Assembly: GCA_019745315.1 (NCBI GenBank)
Contig: JAIETH010000002.1
Span: forward strand, 1-32,653
Source: Patescibacteria group bacterium
Lineage (GTDB): Bacteria > Patescibacteriota > Minisyncoccia > Phycocordibacterales > UBA918
DNA: 32,653 nucleotides
Reading direction: 5' to 3'
The position numbers were made by a program, and so were the translations under genes. Positions 1 through 9,538 of the stretch are shown piece after piece (within the stretch, counting starts at the first letter, position 1; each line of letters opens with the position of its first letter). The notes under the pieces are model-generated. The model was not told the origin of the DNA. It made no database searches and saw nothing but the letters and a program-made list of their open reading frames with translations.

Positions 1-793
1 GCTTGAGACCAAGTGCACGAGCCTCCGCATAGAGTCGCTCCAATCCTTCAATACCTGTAATAGTGACAAAAATTCCCTCTTCCATAGATTCTGTGTGAGG
101 AACGGGAAGATTTGTAATTGGAGGCACTAACACCTCACCTTGATATCGAGGAACATACTCTTCTTGATTCCAAGAAAACGTCGCCGGATATGCCATCATA
201 TTAAGTGTTTGTGTGCCTTCAATAGAATCAGCGAGCACAATCCCTTGTCGCAATAATTCAGGATCAACTGCGATAGTATCGCGCCCCAGAGACAAGGATT
301 TCTCTAAAATCTCTGCGATGTATCCAAACGTTGTGGAGTACGACGGCGCGACATTGTATGTTATTCTCGGCGACCGATTTATTTCAAGCACAATATCCCG
401 TCCATCAATCCTTCGCTTTTCTCCAGCAAAAGTTTCTACTTCGAAAGTACCTGAAAGATGAGCATGCGCTTCATTACTCACACGTCTTGCAGAAGAAAGC
501 CAGGTACGCAGCGTTTCTTCATATGAACGCTCCCCCGTATAAAAAACTGACTTTAAAAGTGTACCAAGCTCGTGATCAAGAAGAATTTCGTCGGGATACG
601 TAGCGATATGCGCACCAAACTCCTCGAGCATAATGCGCTTTTGCTTTTCGCCATACACGAGGGGCACAATGACAGGTATGCGAACATGTCCTCGCTTCTC
701 AAGCTCGTTATTAAATGCAATAGCAAGCTCAGTAGTACGCACGTAGGGGCCCGTACCATACGCGAAATTAGTAACGATATACCGTTCAGCCAT
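1..793 (-). CDS. Conserved hypothetical protein, 3'-truncated by the window edge (possibly glycosyltransferase-like)
   Basis: Manual reverse translation from the ATG at 793 reads MAERYIVTNFAYGTGPYVRTTELAIAFNNELEKRGHVRIPVIVPLVYGEKQK... and stays open to position 1. It is absent from the ORF track because its stop lies outside the window. It starts 3 nt after the stop of the upstream gene. Confidence 0.75.
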   Translation of the reverse strand, partial: MAERYIVTNFAYGTGPYVRTTELAIAFNNELEKRGHVRIPVIVPLVYGEKQKRIMLEEFGAHIATYPDEILLDHELGTLLKSVFYTGERSYEETLRTWLSSARRVSNEAHAHLSGTFEVETFAGEKRRIDGRDIVLEINRSPRITYNVAPSYSTTFGYIAEILEKSLSLGRDTIAVDPELLRQGIVLADSIEGTQTLNMMAYPATFSWNQEEYVPRYQGEVLVPPITNLPVPHTESMEEGIFVTITGIEGLERLYAEARALGLK

Positions 794-796
794 ATT

Positions 797-2116
797 TTAT
801 AGCGACCAATAGACAACCGAAGCGTGATCGAGAAAGGCATCTTTGGATACAACTCCCCAGGTATCAAAAAGCAAAACTTTTTGTGATGAAGTGAAATGCT
901 GAGGAGTGATCACAGAAAATGCAGGGTTATTATTCATAACAACTACAATATCGCTCCCCTCAATCACTTCTTCAATAGAATCTTTTGGTACGGCTCCCAT
1001 ACTAGAAACAACCTCTGGAGCAACAAGTGGATCAAAGCCGACAATATCCATGTCTTTAAAGTGATTCAAACGCTTTGTGAGAGCTGACGTACTTGATCCT
1101 CGCACATCAGATGTCTCTGGCTTCCCTTTAAATGCAAATCCGAGGATGCCAACACGCACTCTTTTCTTAGGAAAGTTTTCCTTTGCAAAATTACGAATAT
1201 CTTTCGTCATTACATCGAGCATTGTTGAGGTGTTTTGACGCACCTCTGACAAAAGGCGGGTATCCACGTCTTTCTTGCGCGCACTTTCCTTGAAAAGATA
1301 CGCATCTTTGGTAAGACAGTACCCTCCTACTCCCGGACTCGGAAATGAAACCTGACTACGTGGATATCCAACATTTGCAGCGGCTATAACTTTTTTAGTG
1401 TCTAAGCCCCATGCACGCGAGAGCAGAGATACCTGATTAGCAAATGCAAATACTGTCTCTCGGTAAGTATTATTGATAAGCTTTACAACCTCTGCTTCTT
1501 CCAGTGAATCAAGAGCAACAATAGTTTCGGTAAGCGGGGCAAACAAAGTGCGTGCCCGAGCAAGACTGTCTGCATCATATCCTCCAATGATTTGTGGGAG
1601 CGTCCGAAGCTCTTCAAATGCATTTCCTTCTACCGTTCGTTCAGGAGCAAATGCAACAGCAAAATCTTCTCCTGCTTTGAGCGTTGACTCTCGCTCAATG
1701 ATAGCAACAACGACATCGCGCGTAGTACCAAGAGGAACTGTCGAACGTAGCAGCACCATATCTCCTTTCTGTAAAACATGAGCGAGATCAGCTGCTGCAT
1801 TTTTTATATAGGTATAGTCAGGAGTATTATCGTGCTTAAATGGCGTCCCAACCGTTACAAAATAAGCAACTGGATATGCGTGCTTCTCCAAAGAATCAAC
1901 TACATTAAATTTATTTCCAACATGTGTATCCAAAAGCTCTTGTAATCCCTTTTCTTTGAAATGTGAAATCCGATTTCGAGTTTTTGTTCGAACGTCTTCT
2001 TTTATATCGTAGCCACTGACATCATACCCAACATCAGCCAATGCAAGTCCGAGCGTTAAGCCAACGTGACCTAACCCTAAAATAGTAATATGGTCTGTTT
2101 TTTGTATATCTGACAT
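797..2116 (-). CDS. UDP-glucose/GDP-mannose dehydrogenase family nucleotide-sugar dehydrogenase
   Basis: N-terminal Rossmann motif ITILGLGHVGLTLGLALADVGYDVSGYDI; catalytic Cys motif GVGGYCLTKDAYLF; C-terminal GILGFAFKGKPETSDVRGSS. Confidence 0.95.
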   Translation of the reverse strand: MSDIQKTDHITILGLGHVGLTLGLALADVGYDVSGYDIKEDVRTKTRNRISHFKEKGLQELLDTHVGNKFNVVDSLEKHAYPVAYFVTVGTPFKHDNTPDYTYIKNAAADLAHVLQKGDMVLLRSTVPLGTTRDVVVAIIERESTLKAGEDFAVAFAPERTVEGNAFEELRTLPQIIGGYDADSLARARTLFAPLTETIVALDSLEEAEVVKLINNTYRETVFAFANQVSLLSRAWGLDTKKVIAAANVGYPRSQVSFPSPGVGGYCLTKDAYLFKESARKKDVDTRLLSEVRQNTSTMLDVMTKDIRNFAKENFPKKRVRVGILGFAFKGKPETSDVRGSSTSALTKRLNHFKDMDIVGFDPLVAPEVVSSMGAVPKDSIEEVIEGSDIVVVMNNNPAFSVITPQHFTSSQKVLLFDTWGVVSKDAFLDHASVVYWSL

Positions 2117-2131
2117 ATTTCGTAATTAAAA

Positions 2132-2950
2132 CTATTTTTTTGCTCGAACAGTAAAGTACGAAGAGAGGTCACGTCCGTACCCGCTATCCATACGATGAAA
2201 GAAAAAATAGATCGGCTGTTTGATGTAGTAATATACCGCATCAAAAAACTTTTCTATAAATTTTGGAAACGGCATACTTCGCTGAAAGAAATATGAATAC
2301 ATAGCTAAGGTATACATTGCTCCATCAGTCGGCTTAATTTCATGCGAAGAAAATCCTGCCTTAGTAACCAGATGTGCGAGGCCGTACTCTGTAAAACGAA
2401 AGAAATCATACGGAGCTTGATGTTGTCTACGTACATGAGCTGCCACAATAAATGCTTCACCTCCTGGTTTAAGGATCCGATGTATTTCTTTTACAACATC
2501 ATATGGCTCCGATACGTGCTCCATAATATATTTTGTAGTCACAACCACATCAAATGAATTATCAGCAAATGGGAGCACGTGACGCGGACTACATTCTTTT
2601 CCTTCAAAAATAAATGTATCACGCGCAAAATCAATACTCACCAACTCACACTCACTGAGGAATGTCTTTTTATATACATCCTCGCGGCCCTTTGACATAT
2701 CGTCGCCCTTATAGATATTTAAGACACGAGCACCTTTTCCTGAAACCTTGTATGCACCCCACATGAATTCAAAAATAGACTGGAAAAACGGATCGCTTCT
2801 GCGAGCTTTTGGCACATCTGCATAAAACAGTTTTTCAAAAGCTTTCTTTTTTTCGATATTTTCAGTCTCCATATACAGCATTAGATCTTGGTAAAAGGGC
2901 TCTCTGCCACTCAAACACTTCCATAGTACTATAAAATCTCCTCTTTGCAC
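2132..2950 (-). CDS. Class I SAM-dependent methyltransferase (Methyltransf_11-like)
   Basis: LPFADNSFDVVVTTKYIMEHVSEPYDVVKEIHRILKPGGEAFIV is a typical motif. Confidence 0.85.
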   Translation of the reverse strand: MQRGDFIVLWKCLSGREPFYQDLMLYMETENIEKKKAFEKLFYADVPKARRSDPFFQSIFEFMWGAYKVSGKGARVLNIYKGDDMSKGREDVYKKTFLSECELVSIDFARDTFIFEGKECSPRHVLPFADNSFDVVVTTKYIMEHVSEPYDVVKEIHRILKPGGEAFIVAAHVRRQHQAPYDFFRFTEYGLAHLVTKAGFSSHEIKPTDGAMYTLAMYSYFFQRSMPFPKFIEKFFDAVYYYIKQPIYFFFHRMDSGYGRDLSSYFTVRAKK

Positions 2951-3011
2951 TCCGCCTCATATTGAAACAAATGTATCAGGAAAAGAGTTTCATATAAGAT
3001 ACAATACACGC

Positions 3012-4253
3012 ATGGTACGAGCCCTCCTTCATAAGGTTGAAAAATATGTAAAGACAGACATACGATATCTCGTCAAAGGCGGGAGCCTTATGGTTACTGG
3101 TCAAATTGCAGTTTCGGCTATTGCACTGTGTACTTCAATAGCATTCGCAAACCTCCTTTCTAAAGAAGCATACGGAACCTACCAATATATTCTAACGACT
3201 GTCGAATTTTTATTATCCTTCTCTCTTATTGGGCTCGGCAGATCAGTAGTCACCTCTGTATCTCGGGGACACGAAGGAGCACTCGACCATGGATTCAGGG
3301 CGGGACTTATATGGGGCACAGGCGCACTTATTCTTGGGGTATGTGTTGGTGGATATTACTTATATAAAGAAGATATTTTATTTGGTGTGGGAATTATTTT
3401 TGGTACCTTCGCAACACTTCTTATAACTACATTTAAAATATATATACCCTTCCTTAATGGCAAAAAACTTTTTGGTCTCACGAGTAGCTTTACCGTCTTT
3501 GGAATACTGATACCAGGTATCGCTGTTATTGTCACACTATTTCAGACCACACACCTTCTTACAATTCTTATTGTGTTTTTTATCTCCAGCACACTCACCA
3601 ATCTTATACTTTTTGTATTATCTCGAAGATATGCAACAAACAGCCTTGAGGATCCAAAAATGATCCGCCAAGCATTCCACCTCTCGCTCGACTCTCTTAT
3701 TGGTCGCGTCGCTGCACTTGTCGATCGAATTCTATTATTCCATTTCGCGGGACCTGCGATACTTGCTGAATTTTGGATTGCCCAAAATATAGAACGACAA
3801 TTTTCTCACCTCTTTAAAAGTGCCAATAGCGTAGCGCTCCCCAAGCTGAGCGTTCGCTCATACGAAGAGCTACGACAAAGTATGCCTCGCAAAGTTCTTT
3901 TACTCTATATACTTATAATTCCTTTTACTGTCGGATATATTCTTATTACGCCATTTATATTTCAATTAGCATTCCCTCAATACCTCTCCGCAGTACTCTA
4001 CGCTCAAGTTTTAGGACTCCTTCTCTTATTTTCCCCAATAAAAGCACTCCTCGATGTATTCATCGGACACTCTATGCATACTATTCTTTACAAAATCAAT
4101 ACAGGGAGCGCACTAGCGCAACTTGTAACAACGTGTTCATTGGTTCCTTTTTTTGGTATCTGGGGCGTTATAGCATCGATCTTCATGAATCAAATAGCAT
4201 ACGCAGCAGGAACTCTCTGGTACTTTTTGAGAAAGGATAGTGGAAGTATGTAG
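3012..4253 (+). CDS. Oligosaccharide flippase / Wzx-like polysaccharide export membrane protein
   Basis: 413 aa with many hydrophobic segments; N-terminus GGSLMVTGQIAVSAIALCTSIAFANLLSKEAYGTYQYILTTVEFLLSF is typical of the Polysacc_synt family. Confidence 0.85.
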   Translation: MVRALLHKVEKYVKTDIRYLVKGGSLMVTGQIAVSAIALCTSIAFANLLSKEAYGTYQYILTTVEFLLSFSLIGLGRSVVTSVSRGHEGALDHGFRAGLIWGTGALILGVCVGGYYLYKEDILFGVGIIFGTFATLLITTFKIYIPFLNGKKLFGLTSSFTVFGILIPGIAVIVTLFQTTHLLTILIVFFISSTLTNLILFVLSRRYATNSLEDPKMIRQAFHLSLDSLIGRVAALVDRILLFHFAGPAILAEFWIAQNIERQFSHLFKSANSVALPKLSVRSYEELRQSMPRKVLLLYILIIPFTVGYILITPFIFQLAFPQYLSAVLYAQVLGLLLLFSPIKALLDVFIGHSMHTILYKINTGSALAQLVTTCSLVPFFGIWGVIASIFMNQIAYAAGTLWYFLRKDSGSM

Positions 4254-4284
4254 ACCCGTACGCCTCGTGCTGTATCTAAATATA

Positions 4285-4980
4285 TTAACGCTTCACAATA
4301 TAGTACTTCCCACTTTTCATATCCCTACATATATCTACCTCTTTGTCTGCAAAGAAAACAGCTGCTGCTTTAAAACCGCCTGGATATTTCGCATACTCTG
4401 TACCATTTAAATACTCATCAATAAGAATGATGCCACCGGGAACTACTTTTTCATATAAATTCTCATAACAATCCATATACGATTGGTACAGATCTCCATC
4501 AAGGTGTAAGAAGCTAATTGGTCCGGTTTCAGTTTTTGGCAATGTATCACTAAAAAATCCAGGAGTGATTTTTACATGTTTTTCAAAATACTCGGCAGAA
4601 ACAACGTCTTTCACTTTTTGCTCAACCGCCTTCTGTTCTGCATTCCCCCATCCGCCCTTTTTTATTTCATAATGTGAATCATCTTCTTTGACTGGCTCTG
4701 GAAAGCCTTCAAATGAATCAAAGCCGTAGAGATCCTTCGATGCTACATATGCGTCCTTTGCCAGAATTGCAAAAGAAACACCATTCCCAAGACCACACTC
4801 AACCACGGCGCCAGGTATATTTTGAGCACGTCGAGAAAGACGTGTCACATACTCTATTTTACTCTCGATCGTGTCTATGAGAGTCAACGGAAGGAAGTCG
4901 ATTTTATATCCCAAAATTCGAGCGCTCTTTCTAAGTAGCTTAATGAAGAAAAAATTCTTTAACATGGAATTCATGACCAC
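4285..4980 (-). CDS. TylF/MycF (macrocin O-methyltransferase) family protein
   Basis: VVECGLGNGVSFAILAK, LYGFDSFEGFPEPVKEDDSHY, ISFLHLDGDLYQSYMDCYENLYEKVVPGGIILIDEYL. Confidence 0.85.
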   Translation of the reverse strand: MVMNSMLKNFFFIKLLRKSARILGYKIDFLPLTLIDTIESKIEYVTRLSRRAQNIPGAVVECGLGNGVSFAILAKDAYVASKDLYGFDSFEGFPEPVKEDDSHYEIKKGGWGNAEQKAVEQKVKDVVSAEYFEKHVKITPGFFSDTLPKTETGPISFLHLDGDLYQSYMDCYENLYEKVVPGGIILIDEYLNGTEYAKYPGGFKAAAVFFADKEVDICRDMKSGKYYIVKR

Positions 4981-5015
4981 TGATATTCCTACGAGAATAC
5001 CATATTTTATCTAGA

Positions 5016-6410
5016 TCAACTCACCTTCTCTACTATATGAGTAACAATGCGCTCACTCGCTCGTCCATCAAGAACGCCGCACACCGTGTCCTGGAGCTTT
5101 TTAACACCTTCACTATTTACTCCAGGATTTGAGAGGATTGTACGTATCGCTTCATGCAATTCCTGAGGAGAGTGAGTGTCAAGGACTGCGCCGGTTTTAA
5201 AGAGCTTATCAAAATGCGATTGGTATACAAAGCGCTTTACACTTTCCTCAAATGGTCTTTCTTGGTAACCATCAAAACCAATATTAATTGACGGCTTCAT
5301 AAAAATACTTGCCTCGACACTTGCGCTCGAATACACACTTACTACCGCCGCGGAATAGTAAAACAAACTCACAACATTTCTCATGTACTCTTCGTCAGGA
5401 AAATAGTTTATGGGCTCGGGTCCAAATTCTTTTCCATTAACTACCCAATCTGTATAGACACCAGGCATTCCTTCAAATTGATCAAATTTCTTATGATCTT
5501 CTCTATCTCCAGGATAGGCACGTATGTGTACCTGTATTGGCTCACTGAGCGAGTCATCCTTGCCCCACTTCAATAGCATGTCGACGATATCTCCCTCATC
5601 TGGCGCTCGTCCCGTACCAGAAAAGAGTGTAAATAATTTTACATCTGGGCTAAGCCCCATTCGAGTAAAAAATACTTCTTTATCTTCAATGAATGACGGG
5701 TCTTTGAAAAGGTCGAAATGCGGAGCGCCCACAACCAGAACATTTTCTGGAGCATAGCTTTGAAGATGTATCATTTCCTCTTTTAAAGAATTTGACCACA
5801 CAAAAACCTTATCGGTCTGAAGCGACTGATACCGCTTATGCGGATGATCCCAACTTCCCACCATACCGAATGTCGGCACGCCGCGACGTTTGCATTCACG
5901 AAGTGTTTCCTCTCCTTGCGCGGAGCCCATATTAGGAACAAATACCAGATCTGGCATATGTCGATCAAACACTTCTTTAAATGGACGTGTGCGATACGCA
6001 AAAAGATGGAGGCGTGGTGCGGCAGAGAGACGAAACCAGCGCCACCTCCCCAAGGTATGGGCGATCAATACTCGTACAAAATGCAAATACGAACGAGTAG
6101 TTCTTTTTGCAAGGTTGTGACGCAATCCATACTTACTACCCAACACCTGCATACGGGTTAAGTTGAGATGCTTAGTGATGAAATCGCTCAATTTCTGAGC
6201 AGTAGTCAACTTTCTATTAATATTCATTGGCTCAACATCAGCTTCATACGAAGTTCGTACAATATCCGCAGCCGTAGGTGGAGTAAGTAAAATTACTTTG
6301 TACCCCTCTTTCTTGAGCCTTCTATATACGCTCTGTGGACCTGTAACCACATTTCTCATACTGATTGGGCACGGCACATCTATAAAGATAGTTTTTTGTT
6401 TCATGCGCAT
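5016..6410 (-). CDS. GT-B-like glycosyltransferase / CDP-glycerol glycerophosphotransferase-like protein
   Basis: 464 aa; DLVFVPNMGSAQGEE, FVWSNSLKEEMIHLQSYAPENVLVVGAPHFDLFKD, VVSVYSSASVEASIFMKPSINIGFDGYQERPFEESVKRF resemble the UDP-binding half of GT-B enzymes. Confidence 0.6.
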   Translation of the reverse strand: MRMKQKTIFIDVPCPISMRNVVTGPQSVYRRLKKEGYKVILLTPPTAADIVRTSYEADVEPMNINRKLTTAQKLSDFITKHLNLTRMQVLGSKYGLRHNLAKRTTRSYLHFVRVLIAHTLGRWRWFRLSAAPRLHLFAYRTRPFKEVFDRHMPDLVFVPNMGSAQGEETLRECKRRGVPTFGMVGSWDHPHKRYQSLQTDKVFVWSNSLKEEMIHLQSYAPENVLVVGAPHFDLFKDPSFIEDKEVFFTRMGLSPDVKLFTLFSGTGRAPDEGDIVDMLLKWGKDDSLSEPIQVHIRAYPGDREDHKKFDQFEGMPGVYTDWVVNGKEFGPEPINYFPDEEYMRNVVSLFYYSAAVVSVYSSASVEASIFMKPSINIGFDGYQERPFEESVKRFVYQSHFDKLFKTGAVLDTHSPQELHEAIRTILSNPGVNSEGVKKLQDTVCGVLDGRASERIVTHIVEKVS

Positions 6411-6524
6411 GAGGTAGAAATTTCTATATCACCATCAAACCATATTTATCCAAAAAAGAATATGTGCATCCTATTTGTGCTGTCTTCGTGGACATAGTAT
6501 TCTTTTCCTGATACACCAAGGTAT

Positions 6525-7388
6525 ATGCTCAAAAAAATTATATGGCGCTTAAAGTTTCTACTCCTCGAATCGTGGGGTAAAAATCTATATGTAGTACTCT
6601 ACACAGTTTTTCCTTTTATACGAGCAGGTAAAGATGGACGTATACATATACTCGAGAAGCAGGGACTCCTTACGTGGAATGAAGAAAAACATTTTATATC
6701 TTTTAATACCCTTACTATTCACTACGGGGACAAAGCTCCTATATCAGATATCATTTCAATTTTTTTCTATCATCATCCGTTTGTACAAAAAAACTTTATC
6801 AAAAATTCAGCGTTTCCTTTTGAAGGACCATACGAGGAAGCTGGATCCGCACTCAAGGAAGGAGATGTTGTAATCGACGCAGGTGCAAATATTGGAATAT
6901 TCTCTTTATTGGCATCACAGAAAGTTGGTACCGAAGGTCAGGTAATTGCTTTTGAGCCAATACAAGAAACACGAGTACTGCTCGAGAAAAATATCTCCTC
7001 TCATCCAATTCGTAATATCAAAGCGTCACATTTTGCGCTTGGAGAAAAAACGGGTACAACGACATTCTCTAAAGATACGGGACTCCTTGGCAGTTCAGGA
7101 ATTTTCTCAAAAGGAGAAAATTCTGAAGAAGTTATGGAGATAACACTTGATGAATACGTTCAAATAAACGGGATTAAAAAAGTTGATTTTATAAAGGCAG
7201 ATATAGAAGGGATGGAGCGATCGCTTCTTAAGGGAGCAGAAAAAACTATACGCGAACACAAACCAAAGGTAGCCATTTGTATCTACCACCTACCTGACGA
7301 CCCGGAGGTCATCCTCGGACTTTTGAAATCATTTGTTCCTGAGTACAAATTCTTTAAAACTGACACGAAGCTGTTTGCGTATCTCTAA
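6525..7388 (+). CDS. FkbM family methyltransferase
   Basis: GDVVIDAGANIGIFSLLASQKVGTEGQVIAFEPIQETRVLLEKNI...LDEYVQINGIKKVDFIKADIEGMERSLLKGAEKTI. Confidence 0.9.
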   Translation: MLKKIIWRLKFLLLESWGKNLYVVLYTVFPFIRAGKDGRIHILEKQGLLTWNEEKHFISFNTLTIHYGDKAPISDIISIFFYHHPFVQKNFIKNSAFPFEGPYEEAGSALKEGDVVIDAGANIGIFSLLASQKVGTEGQVIAFEPIQETRVLLEKNISSHPIRNIKASHFALGEKTGTTTFSKDTGLLGSSGIFSKGENSEEVMEITLDEYVQINGIKKVDFIKADIEGMERSLLKGAEKTIREHKPKVAICIYHLPDDPEVILGLLKSFVPEYKFFKTDTKLFAYL

Positions 7389-7409
7389 CAGTTTTTAAGG
7401 AATCTTCTC

Positions 7410-7862
7410 CTACGTCGCTCGTATTTTAGCTGCAATATCTGTAGTTGATGCACAATCAATTTTATTTAAAAGCACCACCTTTCCTCCCCCCTCTTCTACA
7501 ACTTGGCGCTCAACAATTTGCTCCATAACATAATCGCCACCTTTTACATGGATAGCTGGTTTTAGCTTTCGCAAAACTTCAACAGGGGTTTTTTCATTAA
7601 AAATAGTTACGTAATCAACGCATGCGAGTGCCGCGAGCACCTCTGCACGATCTTTCTCTGAATTAAAAGGGCGGGCTGGTCCCTTGTTCTCCTTTACAGA
7701 ACTATCTGAATTTACCGCAACAACTAATATATCGCCGAGTGCCTTTGCCTCTTCCAAATAGCGCACATGTCCCACATGAAGCAGGTCAAAAACTCCATTT
7801 GTGGTCACAATTACTTTATCTCTATGAGATTCAAGCGTTTTAAGAAGCGTACCAATATCCAT
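7410..7862 (-). CDS. rfaE2: D-glycero-beta-D-manno-heptose 1-phosphate adenylyltransferase-like nucleotidyltransferase
   Basis: TTNGVFDLLHVGHVRYLEEAKALGDILVVAVNSDSSVKENKGPARPFNSEKDRAEVLAALACVDYV...KLKPAIHVKGGDY, an RfaE2/HldE C-terminal domain signature. Confidence 0.88.
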   Translation of the reverse strand: MDIGTLLKTLESHRDKVIVTTNGVFDLLHVGHVRYLEEAKALGDILVVAVNSDSSVKENKGPARPFNSEKDRAEVLAALACVDYVTIFNEKTPVEVLRKLKPAIHVKGGDYVMEQIVERQVVEEGGGKVVLLNKIDCASTTDIAAKIRAT

Positions 7863-7878
7863 ACATTACATATAAAAA

Positions 7879-8895
7879 TTACGCTTCTAGTAAGGAATGT
7901 AAGTGCTTTTTTATCACATCCATCGGAACCCTATCGAGGTATCGCGTACGACCCTCTCTCTTACTCTCTAAGTATTTTCTGCCATCATGCACATCAGAGT
8001 TATCATCTTTAATTTGATAAATAACAATAGAATTCTCATTGTAGTACGGCAACCAATTTGAAGCACCATTATGCGCCACAACCAAAGAAGGAGCTTTAAG
8101 CACACTCGCCAGATGCGTTATTCCCGTATCTACACCAACATACAACTTACTTGAGTCTATAAGGGTAGCAAGTTCGGGTACAGAGACATCTCCTGCAATG
8201 ACGCACGTTTTTTGAAAAAGAGATTCAGGTATTTGTAACGTATCCTGCTTAGAGCCAGAGAGCACTATACGCATATGAGGAGCACTACGCTGTATATAAT
8301 CCACGAGCGCCACGAGCTCTTCTCCTAAAATACTTCTTATTGGGGACGAAGCAAATGGGTGAAGAATAATGTACTCAGATTTTTTAAGACCCAATCGCTT
8401 CAACACATCAGGCATAGGCGTATGCACAAGATATGGCGTATCCTGTTTTTTTTGAAAACCGAGCGGAAGAAGAATGTCTAATATAAGTTCGCAATACAGC
8501 TTATCTATATTGAAAGGAATGAGGTGTGTATACAACGCCCTATTTATAACTCGACCATCATCAAACCCTATCAGAGAACCTCGAAGCGAGAGGAGTCGCG
8601 CTATAACTTTCGTCGCAAGGGGTAGTGATCCGGGAGTAGGAGGAGTGATGCAAATATTTCTTTTCAGAAAAAATTTGAGTGCAAGCGTAGTTACAGTATT
8701 TCGATTACCTTCTAAAACCTCAATATATGGATATGCACCAAGCAATGCCTTAAAAAAATCGACATTACGGGGAGTAATAATATAAAGCCTATGCCCTGTA
8801 TTATTTTTATGAATATTTTCCATCAAAAAAAGAACCATGAGAAAATCTCCTATGGCTCCGTTGAGAAAATACAAAATATTTGTATTTGTATTCAT
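7879..8895 (-). CDS. Glycosyltransferase family 9 (heptosyltransferase-like)
   Basis: YIILHPFASSPIRSI...HMRIVLSGSKQD...VSVPELATLIDSSKLYVGVDTGITHLASVLKAPSLVVA. Confidence 0.85.
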   Translation of the reverse strand: MNTNTNILYFLNGAIGDFLMVLFLMENIHKNNTGHRLYIITPRNVDFFKALLGAYPYIEVLEGNRNTVTTLALKFFLKRNICITPPTPGSLPLATKVIARLLSLRGSLIGFDDGRVINRALYTHLIPFNIDKLYCELILDILLPLGFQKKQDTPYLVHTPMPDVLKRLGLKKSEYIILHPFASSPIRSILGEELVALVDYIQRSAPHMRIVLSGSKQDTLQIPESLFQKTCVIAGDVSVPELATLIDSSKLYVGVDTGITHLASVLKAPSLVVAHNGASNWLPYYNENSIVIYQIKDDNSDVHDGRKYLESKREGRTRYLDRVPMDVIKKHLHSLLEA

Positions 8896-8896
8896 A

Positions 8897-9529
8897 TTAT
8901 TTCAGAGCTGTCACGTAATACCCTGTCGTAAACGCACTTGGGATCACCGTAACTTTCGCTACATCCCCATATTGTTTTTTTACAAGAAAATCAAGACGCA
9001 TACAGAGAGAGGCAGTGAGCAGTATGAGGCCCTTGCAGATTCTATTGGCAAATTTGAAATCTGACTGCCATGCAAAACGCTGAAGAATACACCCAATTGC
9101 TGTGAATGGCTTTGTTTCGTCAACGACTGTAATAGTAGACCACCCCTCAAGAAGTTCTCGCAAATTATAATTGGTAAACCTCCACCGATCTTCTGGTGCT
9201 TCGTGTATAGGAAATAAAAACCTGGTTGAGAGCAGCAACGTACCCCCCGGCACCAAGACACGATGCATTTCAGAAAGCACGCGTGCCGGATCCTTCACAT
9301 GCTCGAGCACTTCCCTACAAATTACAATCTCAAAATGATTATCGGGGAACGGTATAGCATGCGCATCAGCTACAATATCTGGATCCGCATTCGGAGACAC
9401 ATCTATACTCGTGACATTTGGAAAGTATTTTGCATGCCTCCCTTTTCGAGATCCAACATCAAGCGTTTTCTTTTCTGAGGCATGACTACGGTAGAAAACC
9501 TCTAATTTTTCACTAAGAATTTTTCTCAT
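8897..9529 (-). CDS. Class I SAM-dependent methyltransferase
   Basis: TLDVGSRKGRHAKYFPNVTSIDVS...IPFPDNHFEIVICREVLEHVKDPARVLSEMHRVLVPGGTLLLSTRF. Confidence 0.88.
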   Translation of the reverse strand: MRKILSEKLEVFYRSHASEKKTLDVGSRKGRHAKYFPNVTSIDVSPNADPDIVADAHAIPFPDNHFEIVICREVLEHVKDPARVLSEMHRVLVPGGTLLLSTRFLFPIHEAPEDRWRFTNYNLRELLEGWSTITVVDETKPFTAIGCILQRFAWQSDFKFANRICKGLILLTASLCMRLDFLVKKQYGDVAKVTVIPSAFTTGYYVTALK

Positions 9530-9538
9530 ATATGCGTA

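Noticed and set aside
5838-6161. 107-aa and overlapping 76-aa plus-strand ORFs
   Set aside because: Antisense frames within the 5016..6410 glycosyltransferase-like CDS, no motifs.
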